Made by a program: the position numbers and the translations under genes
Source: Leptofilum sp965368765
GTDB taxonomy: Bacteria > Chloroflexota > Anaerolineae > Promineifilales > Promineifilaceae
Assembly: GCA_965368765.1 (NCBI GenBank)
Contig: CBDUOF010000153.1
Location: forward strand, 1 to 12,082
Reading direction: 5' to 3'
DNA length: 12,082 nt
The notes under the pieces: generated by a model
What the model was told of the DNA's origin: nothing
Seen by the model: only the letters and a program-made list of their open reading frames with translations
Databases searched by the model: none
In this document: positions 6,201 to 12,082 of the stretch, piece by piece
Layout: every line of letters starts with the position of its first letter
Position numbering within the stretch: the stretch's first letter is position 1

Positions 6201-7623
6201 GGATAACTTTGGCAAGCAGACCCTGGCTGAGCGTATTCTTGGTCGCGTTGCCGCAGCTCCTGTAGCTGATCCGGAAACTGGTGAAATCATTATCCAGATG
6301 GGTGAACATTTCACTGATTCAATTGCAGAACAAATTGATAGCATGGGTGCTGAGGAAGTCTATGTGTACTCCGCTATGACTTGTGAGATGCGTAGGGGCA
6401 TCTGTGCCAAATGCTACGGCATTGATTTGGCGCGTGGCAAGCCAGTTGAACAAGGAACGGCCGTTGGTATTGTGGCTGCTCAGTCCATTGGTGAACCAGG
6501 AACGCAGCTAACACTGCGAACCTTCCACACCGGTGGTACCGCTTCAGCAGGTGGAGACATTACCCAGGGTTTGCCCCGTGTTGAAGAGCTATTTGAAGCC
6601 CGCCAGCGCCCCAAGGGTGAAGCCGTCATTACCGAGATCGGTGGTACCGCAGAGATTCGGGTCATAGATGGGGTTCGTCATGTTTTTGTAACCGATTTGC
6701 GCTTGATTGACGATCTGTACGAAATTGCCGATGGATGGGATGTAAAAGTCGGCGATAATGATTCAATTGATGCGGGTGGTGTCCTGGCTGAGAAAGAAGA
6801 TGAGGTCGTTGTGGCACGCCACGGCGGTCGCGTTAGCCGCGACGGAAACACCATCAAAGTAACCTGGGAAAGCAAAGACGAGCGCGATAATGAAATTCCA
6901 GCTGGAATGCGCTTGCTCATTTCCGATGGGCAGACCGTTGGTGCTGGCGAACAGTTGACCGAAGGGTCCAAAAATCCGCACCGCATTCTGGAGATTTTAG
7001 GCCGAGACGCCGTGACGCAATACCTGCTGCGTGAGATGCAGCAAGTTTACCGTCCGCAAGGTCAGAACATCCACGACAAGCATTTTGAAGTGATTATTCG
7101 TAAAATGCTGAGCAAGGTGATGGTTACCTCTTCTGGTGATACCGAGATGTTGCCGGGTGAGCTGATTGAAACCTCAATCTTTCAGGCGAACAATGAAGAG
7201 ATCATGGAAGAGGGTGGTCAGCCTGCGCAGGCTGAGCCAGTTCTGCTCGGTATTACCAAGGGAGCGTTGAACACTGATAGCTTCCTCTCAGCTAGCTCCT
7301 TCCAGCACACGATCAAGGTTTTGGCCGGTGCTGCAATTGCCGGGCGTGAAGATGATTTGATTGGTCTGAAGGAAAATGTCATTATCGGTAAGCTGATTCC
7401 TGCCGGAACCGGATTTGGCGTTCACGCCAATAAACGTGAAGAGCTGGAAGCACCCGTTGAGGATGAAGAAGTACTGGAAGATGCAGTTAGTTTCTCCGGG
7501 GCTCTGATTGACGATAATACGGACGACGCGATCTTGGAAGCAATTGCCGCTGCTGCCGCAGCAGAGGCAGCCAGAGATCAGTTGGAAATGCCTGCAGTCG
7601 ATGGCAAAGCGGAAGAAGCGTAA
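3271..7623 (+). CDS. rpoC: DNA-directed RNA polymerase subunit beta-prime
   Basis: RpoC forms one jaw of the RNA polymerase crab claw and holds the catalytic magnesium. It has 1450 residues from GTG 3271 to TAA. The N-terminal zinc site is Cys59, 61, 74 and 77. The catalytic loop NADFDGD is residues 623-629, with Asp625, 627 and 629 binding Mg. The F-loop region is at 879-895, followed by the bridge helix (around EYFISTHGARKGLADTAL). The second zinc site is Cys966, 1038, 1045 and 1048. The trigger loop (around AAQSIGEPGTQLTLRTFHTGG) starts near 1063 and has no large insertion of the E. coli SI3 kind. Between YVITSV (133-138) and NENDYRELKSKFGN (326 on) is an extra segment of roughly 185 residues, mostly heptad-rich helices flanking a short beta-like tip (226-250). 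B. subtilis has only a few dozen residues there; Thermus also carries a large insertion at this place. The C-terminus ends in an acidic, Ala-rich tail. rpoB is not adjacent; the gene has its own promoter, leader and terminator. Confidence 0.98.
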   Translation: METTEFRSLRISLASPDHMRSWSYGEVTKPETINYRRLRPEKDGLFCEAIFGPTRDWQCYCGKYKNVRYKGIVCDKCGVEVTRSAVRRERMGHIELAAPVAHVWYTRRVPSHMGLLLNVSRRNLDRVLYFAQYVITSVDEEARQRALKRLEEELVEAELKFEEDLQSNIGDATSDAQVRLVELEARLQSQNDSFDERLAVSTDEVVNEAQSVERRLENLKGTEASEDIVLGDVVIVKSGETVGREHSVLVQEATSERLTQVQKESEEDHQSDVATMQKEIEELRTEADVVGVDLRDELTQKLTRLRQQAQANREQLESLEPMVFLNENDYRELKSKFGNVFRADMGAEALYDILKKMDLDKLSRELWREVRTTRSKQAAKRATKRLQVVEALRKSGNRPEWMILTVLPVIPPDLRPMVQLDGGRFATSDLNDLYRRVINRNNRLKRLLELGAPDVIVRNEKRMLQEAVDSLIDNSQRGKALSRRGRRELKSLSDMLKGKKGRFRRNLLGKRVDYSGRSVIVVGPTLKLGQCGLPKTMALELFRPFVISKLVEYGHASNVKGARRFIERQPPEVWEVLEEVIQGRPILLNRAPTLHRLGIQAFMPMLVEGKAIQLHPLVCAAFNADFDGDQMAVHVPLSQRAVKEAKELMMATRNLLKPSDGQPIVGPSKDMVLGVYYLTLVVDGRLGEDSRFGSMEEVETAYELGYVDIHARIKLEVDTYFKDDHSRYADGKAHTRIIETSPGRVLFNMKLPEEFRFVNRVLDKGGVNSLINRVYRMLGDEVTVELVDAIKNIGFKYATISGTTIAVADLTIPEERQGILDDALGRVNEIDRQYRRGLLTEEEQYQRTIEQWNEAKDKVEVAVRNAMDPASPIAVMALSGAGKGGFGPITQLAGMRGLMADPQGKIIPVPIQSNFRMGLDTLEYFISTHGARKGLADTALRTADAGYLTRRLVDIAQEMIVMDDDCGTSKGIWVRRSDNFGKQTLAERILGRVAAAPVADPETGEIIIQMGEHFTDSIAEQIDSMGAEEVYVYSAMTCEMRRGICAKCYGIDLARGKPVEQGTAVGIVAAQSIGEPGTQLTLRTFHTGGTASAGGDITQGLPRVEELFEARQRPKGEAVITEIGGTAEIRVIDGVRHVFVTDLRLIDDLYEIADGWDVKVGDNDSIDAGGVLAEKEDEVVVARHGGRVSRDGNTIKVTWESKDERDNEIPAGMRLLISDGQTVGAGEQLTEGSKNPHRILEILGRDAVTQYLLREMQQVYRPQGQNIHDKHFEVIIRKMLSKVMVTSSGDTEMLPGELIETSIFQANNEEIMEEGGQPAQAEPVLLGITKGALNTDSFLSASSFQHTIKVLAGAAIAGREDDLIGLKENVIIGKLIPAGTGFGVHANKREELEAPVEDEEVLEDAVSFSGALIDDNTDDAILEAIAAAAAAEAARDQLEMPAVDGKAEEA

Positions 7624-7652
7624 GTAACCGCAGCGCTTTTCGTGTAAATTAG

Positions 7653-7686
7653 AACGGCGACCCAAGAGAGGGTCGCCGTTTTTTTT
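7653..7686 (+). terminator. Intrinsic terminator of rpoC
   Basis: The arms AACGGCGACCC (7653-7663) and GGGTCGCCGTT (7670-7680) pair perfectly over 11 bp around the loop AAGAGA, and run into eight T residues (7679-7686). It begins 29 nt after the rpoC stop. It may also stop the convergent minus-strand unit, although the T tract on that side is poor. Confidence 0.95.
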
Positions 7687-7753
7687 GCATAAGCAGCTTG
7701 ATCGATTTGGACTTTAGGCTGTGTCTTGGCCTAGTTTACTCGTTGGGAATATT

Positions 7754-7771
7754 GGCCGACATGGCCGACAT
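7754..7771. repeat. Tandem 9-mer GGCCGACAT x2
   Basis: Two exact adjacent copies of GGCCGACAT (7754-7762 and 7763-7771) lie between the convergent ends of rpoC and the prenyl synthase gene, just past the latter's stop codon. There are no further copies in the window. The function is unknown and it may be a slippage product. Confidence 0.6.
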
Positions 7772-7778
7772 TTTTACG

Positions 7779-8801
7779 CTAGGAATCTCTCTGTAAAAGC
7801 ATGTCGGAGAGCTGAATGAGAGCGGTATAGGCAGCGCCTGAAGGTTGTGCTTCTTCCAGATGCTGTAGAGCGGTTTGAGAGTAGAAAGTGGCGCGCTGAA
7901 CAGCGAAGCTGCGTGCACCAGTGATATTGAGCAGCCTAATCACTTCCTGGACAAACTGCTCGTCGGTGGATTCATGTTTATAAAGCTGCTGCAAGGTATT
8001 GTCCTGGCTAAGACCGTAAAGTACGGGCAATGTTTTCTTCTTCGTGAGAATGTCGGTGGATGCAGATTTGCCAATGACGGCTTCATCTCCCCAAATGCCT
8101 AAAATGTCGTCGATGACTTGAAAGGCGAGCCCAAGATTAAGGCCAAACTGGGCGTAATTGTGGACCGTTTCTTGAGCGCAACCTGCTATTAATGCGCCTA
8201 ATTCTGTGCAAAGAGAGAGGAGAACGGCCGTTTTCCCCCGAATCATCGCCAGATATTCATCCACGCTAACCAGCTCTCGGGTTTCAAAATCCATATCCGC
8301 ATGCTGCCCCTGGGTGAGCCGGACACAGGTTTCGTCAAAAATACGGAGGGCATGAACGGCCGTTTCTGCCGCAATGCCACGATCCACTAACCGATTTAAC
8401 GCCAAGTGTGCATAGGCAAACATGGCATCACCCGCATTGATTGCCTGTTCTTGACCCCAAATTGTCCAGAGCGTCTTGCGTCCACGACGCGTGGGACTGG
8501 CATCTTCAATATCATCATGAATCAGTGAAAAGTTGTGTAGCAGTTCGATGGCTGCTGCTGCAGGAACAGCTTGCTCCCAGTCGCCGCCAGCCGCTTGACA
8601 GGCCAGTAGACAAATGACAGGCCGGATTTGCTTACCGGCGTTAACCTCGGTGGGTTGAAGCTGGTCGTTGACCCAGCCCATGTGGTAATGCATCATGCCG
8701 TGGTACAAATCTGGAACATTATTTGTGACCTTAAGCACGGCCTTCATTTCTTCATTAACTGCCTGGCGCATTTGTTGCGAAAGATTTTTGAATTCGTTCA
8801 T
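7779..8801 (-). CDS. Polyprenyl diphosphate synthase, probably geranylgeranyl (C20) type
   Basis: This trans-isoprenyl diphosphate synthase condenses IPP onto allylic diphosphates to make chains for quinones, carotenoids or lipid carriers. With ATG 8801 the protein has 340 residues. Motifs: GKQIRP (56-61, substrate binding), the first Asp-rich motif DDIED (96-100) followed by SPTRRGRKT, RGKTAVL (188-194), and the second Asp-rich motif DDILGIWGD (231-239) followed by KSASTDILTKKKTLP. The first motif has no two-residue insertion, and an aromatic Phe91 sits five residues before it. That pattern defines archaeal type I GGPP synthases, so a C20 product is inferred. The start is uncertain: ATG 8801 has no clear Shine-Dalgarno, and an in-frame TTG at 8840 has none either. 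The gene lies 59 nt behind fni on the same strand and is probably co-transcribed with it; the product of fni supplies DMAPP, the primer. Confidence 0.92.
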   Translation of the reverse strand: MNEFKNLSQQMRQAVNEEMKAVLKVTNNVPDLYHGMMHYHMGWVNDQLQPTEVNAGKQIRPVICLLACQAAGGDWEQAVPAAAAIELLHNFSLIHDDIEDASPTRRGRKTLWTIWGQEQAINAGDAMFAYAHLALNRLVDRGIAAETAVHALRIFDETCVRLTQGQHADMDFETRELVSVDEYLAMIRGKTAVLLSLCTELGALIAGCAQETVHNYAQFGLNLGLAFQVIDDILGIWGDEAVIGKSASTDILTKKKTLPVLYGLSQDNTLQQLYKHESTDEQFVQEVIRLLNITGARSFAVQRATFYSQTALQHLEEAQPSGAAYTALIQLSDMLLQRDS

Positions 8802-8860
8802 AAGTAAAAATGGGGGATACGGATGAGTGGGTAGAATCAATTATGAAATCCAAACTCGTC

Positions 8861-9934
8861 TTATTTAAGATATTGGGTATGCAAAGGCGTTTGGCCTAGA
8901 GCAGGAATATTGTGCGCACCGGCGCAGAACATCGCGATGCGTAATTCATCGCTGACAGTTTCGGCCATTTCGATGACGCCCGCGACGCCGTCTTTATTGG
9001 CGGCACGTAAAAAATCGCCCGCAAAGCCAACAATATTTGCACCGAGCGCAATACATTTGGCAACGTCAATGCCATTGCCGATACCGCCACTGGCGATTAT
9101 GGGCAGGTGTGGCGCGGCACGTCGGCAATATTGGATAGATACGGCCGTGGGAATGCCCCAATCAATAAATGCCCCAGCCACACGCGCATGTCGCGCAGTG
9201 GGCGCCCGGTACATCTCAACTTGGCTCCAGGAAGTACCACCGGCGCCAGCTACATCGATGGCAGCAACACCGGCCTCGGCCAACTGGCGAGCGCTCTCTT
9301 CGGCAAAGCCCCAGCCAACCTCTTTGGCAATCACTGGCACCGGCAGCTGGCGGCAAATTTGGGCCACTTTGCTCAGTAAATTGGCGAAGTTACCGTCACC
9401 TTCTGGCTGAACAGCTTCTTGCAAGGCATTGAAGTGCAAAATAAGCGCGTCCGCCTGGCACATCTCGACAGCCCGAAGACAGTGGCTCAGGCCGTAACTG
9501 TAGTTGAGCTGCACGGCGCCGATGTTGGCAAAGAGCAAGATATCGGGGGCAACCTGACGGACATGGTAGGTGCTGGCCAGGCTATCATCTTCAATGGCGG
9601 CGCGTTGGGAACCAAGCCCCATTGCGATTCCAACTTCCTGGGCCGCTTCAGCCAGAATCCGGTTAATCTTGCCAGCCTCAGGCGTGCCGCCCGTCATAGA
9701 CGAAATGAGCAGTGGGGTAGTGAGCGGTTTGCTAAAAAGGGAAGTTGTTGTGTCTACGGCAGCCAGATCGATTTCTGGCAGTGCCTGGTGCATAAAAAAA
9801 TATTGTTCCAAACCGGAGGTGAGTTTATTGAAGGTGACATCTTCTTCAAGATTAATGCGAATGTGATCGGCTTTACGCCGCTCGTGAATTTGGACATCGT
9901 TGTGGTTGGCCACGGCCGTGTTATTTTTTGGCAT
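8861..9934 (-). CDS. fni: Isopentenyl-diphosphate delta-isomerase, type 2 (FMN-dependent)
   Basis: The enzyme interconverts IPP and DMAPP using reduced FMN and Mg, and is unrelated to the type 1 (Nudix) isomerase. ATG 9934 is chosen because GGAG lies six bases upstream (plus-strand CTCC at 9941-9944) and the protein then begins just before the family's RKADH segment. It has 357 residues, normal for the family. Motifs: RKADH (20-24), SSMTGG (78-83, FMN phosphate region), MGLGSQR (105-111), HFNALQE (167-173; Gln172 and Glu173 correspond to the catalytic Gln and Mg-binding Glu; HLN is more usual than HFN), KEVGWG (204-209), DVAGAGGTSW (227-236) and ASGGIGNGID (281-290). The frame stays open for 63 codons upstream but that part has no family similarity. 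It heads a two-gene unit with the prenyl synthase. Whether IPP comes from the mevalonate or MEP pathway cannot be told from this window. Confidence 0.96.
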   Translation of the reverse strand: MPKNNTAVANHNDVQIHERRKADHIRINLEEDVTFNKLTSGLEQYFFMHQALPEIDLAAVDTTTSLFSKPLTTPLLISSMTGGTPEAGKINRILAEAAQEVGIAMGLGSQRAAIEDDSLASTYHVRQVAPDILLFANIGAVQLNYSYGLSHCLRAVEMCQADALILHFNALQEAVQPEGDGNFANLLSKVAQICRQLPVPVIAKEVGWGFAEESARQLAEAGVAAIDVAGAGGTSWSQVEMYRAPTARHARVAGAFIDWGIPTAVSIQYCRRAAPHLPIIASGGIGNGIDVAKCIALGANIVGFAGDFLRAANKDGVAGVIEMAETVSDELRIAMFCAGAHNIPALGQTPLHTQYLK

Positions 9935-9965
9935 ACACGTCTCCAATTCTCCTATTCTGCAATTG

Positions 9966-9994
9966 AGTATACCGTGACGGTGGCAGTTGTGCGA
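9966..9994 (-). promoter_or_regulatory. Possible promoter of the fni-prenyl synthase unit
   Basis: On the minus strand, CGCACA (plus 9989-9994) and TATACT (plus 9966-9971) are spaced 17 bp apart, 31 bp upstream of the fni ATG. The -10 is good (5 of 6), the -35 is weak (3 of 6). The placement is reasonable but this remains a guess. Confidence 0.3.
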
Positions 9995-10048
9995 GAATAG
10001 CGCACCCTGATTATGCTCCCGTTCAGACGATGTGTAAGCATAGGGTGT

Positions 10049-10141
10049 GTACACTATTGCCTGGTTTGTACGCGCTGTCAGGCGGCAGCTTATAACAAGA
10101 CAGCGTATGTCTGGCGTATGCAAGCCGCTCTAATAGTGTAC
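10049..10141. repeat. Nested inverted repeats, possible structured RNA or small mobile remnant
   Basis: Perfect 10-bp arms GTACACTATT (10049-10058) and AATAGTGTAC (10132-10141) enclose a second inverted repeat, GCTGTC (10074-10079) with GACAGC (10099-10104). The inner loop contains GCGGC (10082-10086), complementary to GCCGC at 10124-10128 outside the inner stem, so a pseudoknot is possible. There is no transposase, clear target-site duplication or T tract at the edges. RNA, MITE-like remnant and coincidence all remain open. Confidence 0.45.
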
Positions 10142-10349
10142 GGTCCGTCATTCGTCCGCCACCCTCGGCTAAGATACAATAGTCATTACCTGAACAACCT
10201 ACAGTTAAGTGCCAGTCAATAGGCGTAATCCCGGTAGCTAAACGGCCGTACGTCCTCTTATTTCTTATTACTTTTTGTGCCTAAATGGCTGGCAGGCAAG
10301 CCCGTTTTGCCGCTGATTGGCGAATGGGCACAACTATGAAGGAGACACG

Positions 10350-11291
10350 ATGCGCGTTTTAATTACAGGGGCCGCTGGCTTCCTCGGCTCCCACCTTTCG
10401 GATCGGTTTATTGCCGAAGGCCATACCGTCGTGGGTATGGATAATCTTATTACTGGCAACATGGATAATATTGCTCATCTGATGGGTCATGAGCGGTTCA
10501 GCTTTATGAAACATGACGTGAGCAACTACATTTACGTCCCAGGCGAAATCGATGCCGTGCTTCATTTTGCCTCACCCGCCAGCCCCAATGATTATCTTGA
10601 ACACCCGATTCCAACTCTCAAAGTGGGTTCGTTAGGCACCCACAACACACTCGGTTTGGCCAAAGTAAAAGGGGCTCGCTACCTCCTGGCCTCCACCTCG
10701 GAAGTGTATGGCGATCCGCTGGTTAGCCCGCAGCCTGAAACATATTGGGGCAACGTCAACCCGATCGGGCCGCGCGGCGTGTATGACGAAGCGAAGCGAT
10801 TTGCGGAGGCAATGACCTTGGCTTACCAGCGATATCATGGTTTGGAAACGCGGATTGTGCGCATTTTTAACACCTATGGCCCTCGCATGCGCCTGAACGA
10901 CGGCCGTGTGGTCCCGAATTTTATTCACCAGGCCCTTACAGGAGAGCCGCTGACGGTTTATGGCGATGGCAGCCAAACGCGTGCTTTTCAATATTATAGC
11001 GATCTGGTCGATGGCATTTATCGCCTGCTGCATTCAGATGAAAAACTGCCGGTGAATATTGGCAATCCAAATGAGATGACGATTCTAGAGTTTGCCCACG
11101 CCGTTGTAGAAGTAGCCCGCAGTGAGTCTGAAGTAGTTTTTGTGCAGCCTAAGGATGACCGATTCACTGACGATCCGAAGCAGCGCTGTCCCGATATTAC
11201 CAAAGCAAAGCGGGTGCTTGATTGGGCGCCGCGTGTTACCTTGGCGGACGGATTAGCCAAGACGCTTGATTATTTCCGGGACAAGGTTTAA
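10350..11291 (+). CDS. uxs: UDP-glucuronate decarboxylase (UDP-xylose synthase), SDR family
   Basis: This NAD-dependent extended short-chain dehydrogenase oxidises, decarboxylates and re-reduces UDP-glucuronate to UDP-xylose, a donor for surface glycans. ATG 10350 follows AAGGAGA (10339-10345); the in-frame TTG at 10317 is upstream of that SD and is rejected. The protein has 313 residues, typical of bacterial members. Motifs: Rossmann GAAGFLGSH (Gly7, Gly10, Gly13), the acidic end of beta-2 in MDNLITGN, HFASPASPNDY, STSEVYGDP from residue 115, YWGNVNPIGPRGVYDEAKRFAE with the catalytic Tyr145-x3-Lys149, and RIFNTYGPRM...DGRVVPNF...GDGSQTRAF. The PASP and YWGNVNPIG stretches separate this group from plain UDP-glucose or GDP-mannose epimerases. 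An FQYYSDLV segment replaces the commoner FCYVDDLV. The stop codon is 7 nt before the likely start of the next gene, so the two are probably one operon for exopolysaccharide or O-antigen. Confidence 0.92.
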   Translation: MRVLITGAAGFLGSHLSDRFIAEGHTVVGMDNLITGNMDNIAHLMGHERFSFMKHDVSNYIYVPGEIDAVLHFASPASPNDYLEHPIPTLKVGSLGTHNTLGLAKVKGARYLLASTSEVYGDPLVSPQPETYWGNVNPIGPRGVYDEAKRFAEAMTLAYQRYHGLETRIVRIFNTYGPRMRLNDGRVVPNFIHQALTGEPLTVYGDGSQTRAFQYYSDLVDGIYRLLHSDEKLPVNIGNPNEMTILEFAHAVVEVARSESEVVFVQPKDDRFTDDPKQRCPDITKAKRVLDWAPRVTLADGLAKTLDYFRDKV

Positions 11292-11298
11292 GTAAAGT

Positions 11299-12082
11299 TT
11301 GCACCGATTACGGCCGTTTCCCCAACGCATCTTTTACAGACTGACACCCCAACCACAGTGGCTGCCGGGCTGGATTGTGCTGCTGGCCGTGCTGGTCGGG
11401 GGCGTGCTGACGCAGCTTTCCCCGGTCGAGGCGGTTTTGCTGCTGCTGCGCACGGCCGTTTTGCTGCTTACCCTCATCGAACCAATGGTTGGGCTGTTTG
11501 CTGCCCTGCTGACGGGCCCCCTTGGGGCAACGGAAACAGGCTTGCTGGACAGCGGCCAATTCTACCTGCTGATGAGCTTTCTGGCCTGGGTGGCGCATGG
11601 ATTGCGGCAGCGACGCCTGTTTGTGCCGCGCACGTTTTTGGCTGCGCCGCTGGCGTTGTTTATAGGGATTACGGCCGTTTCTATTGTTTCAGCCCCTTCC
11701 TACAGCTTTGGCCTGAAGGAGCTGTTGAAATGGGTAGAGATGCTGGCAATCATGCTGATGGTGGTGGATCGGGTGACGCTGTGGCAAAAGCGGCGTGGGG
11801 CATGGCCCATTGTTTGGCTCCTGGCGGCCCTGTTTTTCGCAGGGCTGAGTCAGGCTGCGCTGGGCATTTATCAGTTTGGCTTGCGTGGCGAAGGTCCGGA
11901 ACACTTTTTGGTGTTGGGGCGTTTCTATCGCGCCTACGGCACGTTTAATCAGCCGAATCCTTTTGCCGGATTTTTGAACTTGACGGCCGTTCTGGCCTTG
12001 GGTATGTTTCTGAACCACTTAGCAACGTTGTGGCAATCGATCCGCAGAAACAAAGCAAGTAATCTACAGGCACTGGCCGCCA
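11299..12082 (+). CDS. O-antigen ligase/polymerase-like membrane protein, N-terminal part (runs off the window)
   Basis: The frame is open from TAA 11293-11295 to the last base, about 261 codons, with no stop. It encodes hydrophobic segments typical of a polytopic inner-membrane protein: roughly residues 25-40, 45-73, 83-97, 107-126, 134-150 and 161-183, with another near 221-238. The stretch YGTFNQPNPFAGFL (from Tyr213) is characteristic of the O-antigen ligase / Wzy / RfaL family (Wzy_C), which joins or polymerises lipid-linked glycans at the outer face of the membrane. The start is uncertain: TTG 11299, just after the uxs stop, fits operon spacing and gives a short basic N-terminus before the first membrane helix; GTG 11377 would lie within that helix. 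The Shine-Dalgarno is weak. Three octamers here (11452, 11671, 11983) encode Thr-Ala-Val inside hydrophobic segments; a fourth (11310) is read in another phase. Confidence 0.82.
   Translation, partial: MHRLRPFPQRIFYRLTPQPQWLPGWIVLLAVLVGGVLTQLSPVEAVLLLLRTAVLLLTLIEPMVGLFAALLTGPLGATETGLLDSGQFYLLMSFLAWVAHGLRQRRLFVPRTFLAAPLALFIGITAVSIVSAPSYSFGLKELLKWVEMLAIMLMVVDRVTLWQKRRGAWPIVWLLAALFFAGLSQAALGIYQFGLRGEGPEHFLVLGRFYRAYGTFNQPNPFAGFLNLTAVLALGMFLNHLATLWQSIRRNKASNLQALAA

Larger units (their letters stand above)
9935..10349. other. Divergent intergenic region between fni and the UDP-glucuronate decarboxylase gene
   Basis: This 415-bp gap has no convincing gene. A 69-codon ORF at 10013-10222 has atypical composition and no recognisable motif. 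Contents: a possible fni promoter (9966-9994), nested inverted repeats (10049-10141), a TACAAT hexamer at 10175-10180 without a good -35, one copy of the octamer ACGGCCGT (10242-10249), a T-rich stretch (10255-10277), and the AAGGAGA Shine-Dalgarno (10339-10345) of the plus-strand gene. I looked for tRNA-like T-loop sequences and found none. Confidence 0.6.
1075..11990. repeat. Dispersed palindromic octamer ACGGCCGT, 17 copies (HIP1-like behaviour)
   Basis: Copies start at 1075, 1561, 1773, 1975, 3006, 5318, 6457, 8224, 8356, 9141, 9912, 10242, 10900, 11310, 11452, 11671 and 11983 (hand count). Fifteen lie in genes and two between genes (3006 and 10242). In genes they fall in all three phases: ACG-GCC-GTN (Thr-Ala-Val) nine times, nAC-GGC-CGT (Asp/Tyr-Gly-Arg) four times, and nnA-CGG-CCG-Tnn (Arg-Pro) twice. 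The inner hexamer CGGCCG occurs 24 times, and the other seven copies all differ from the octamer at just one flank (for example 2224, 3520, 5029 and 6095). Selection or amplification of the DNA word, not of a peptide, is implied. Confidence 0.85.

Noticed and set aside
5506..6309. 267-codon minus-strand ORF inside rpoC
   Set aside because: It is a mirror of a conserved rpoC segment, has no motif or ribosome binding site, and its composition follows the opposite frame.
9419..10000. 193-codon plus-strand ORF over fni
   Set aside because: It is an antisense shadow of the clearly recognised isomerase; no family features.
9935..10123. 63-codon N-terminal extension of fni
   Set aside because: The added residues have no resemblance to the family, and ATG 9934 has a well-placed GGAG.
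10049..10141. Insertion sequence bounded by 10-bp terminal repeats
   Set aside because: There is no transposase, the block is only 93 bp and flanking bases show no clear target duplication, so I report it only as nested inverted repeats.
10013..10222. 69-codon ORF in the fni-uxs gap
   Set aside because: It has no Shine-Dalgarno and unusual composition, and overlaps the inverted-repeat block; no recognisable motif.
10280..10320. Possible hairpin GGCAA/TTGCC upstream of uxs
   Set aside because: Only five pairs, no T tract and no second supporting stem.
11358..11948. 196-codon ORF overlapping the O-antigen ligase frame
   Set aside because: The alternative frame, open to the window end, gives continuous membrane helices and the YGTFNQPNPFAG signature. 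This ORF gives a Gly/Ala/Arg-rich sequence with no family features.
1..12082. tRNA, rRNA, CRISPR or prophage features
   Set aside because: No T-loop or anticodon-arm patterns, no regularly spaced repeats with spacers, and no integrase or phage-like genes were seen.

Overview
The window is 12 kb of bacterial housekeeping chromosome, with no sign of phage, transposase or CRISPR. Gene content (split-off rpoC whose beta-prime has a large coiled-coil insertion, type 2 IPP isomerase beside an archaeal-like type I GGPP synthase, moderate GC) makes me think of Chloroflexota, probably near Anaerolineae/Caldilineae. That assignment is inference, not a database match.

Layout, left to right. The plus strand opens with the 3' end of ftsY (SRP receptor GTPase), followed by prfB (release factor 2), which carries the classical programmed +1 frameshift site at codon 23. 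Close behind lies an unrecognised 430-residue protein with a histone-H1-like basic N-terminus, coiled coil, PH-like domain and C-terminal zinc ribbon. A 321-bp gap then carries a near-consensus sigma-70 promoter, a strongly structured leader with a terminator-like hairpin, and a well-placed Shine-Dalgarno for rpoC. rpoC (1450 residues) stands alone, without rpoB in front of it, and ends at a textbook intrinsic terminator.

The minus strand then carries a two-gene isoprenoid unit converging on rpoC: fni (type 2 isopentenyl diphosphate isomerase) followed by a polyprenyl diphosphate synthase. These make DMAPP and then longer prenyl chains. A 415-bp divergent gap with nested inverted repeats separates this unit from a plus-strand pair: UDP-glucuronate decarboxylase (UDP-xylose synthesis) and the start of an O-antigen ligase/polymerase-like membrane protein that runs off the window. 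This pair looks like the beginning of a surface-polysaccharide locus.

The most striking signal is not a gene. The palindromic octamer ACGGCCGT occurs 17 times by hand count, in all three codon phases, on genes of both strands and between genes, where well under one copy would be expected. It resembles the HIP1 repeat of cyanobacteria in behaviour but not in sequence. The second most interesting item is the structured RNA-like leader of rpoC.
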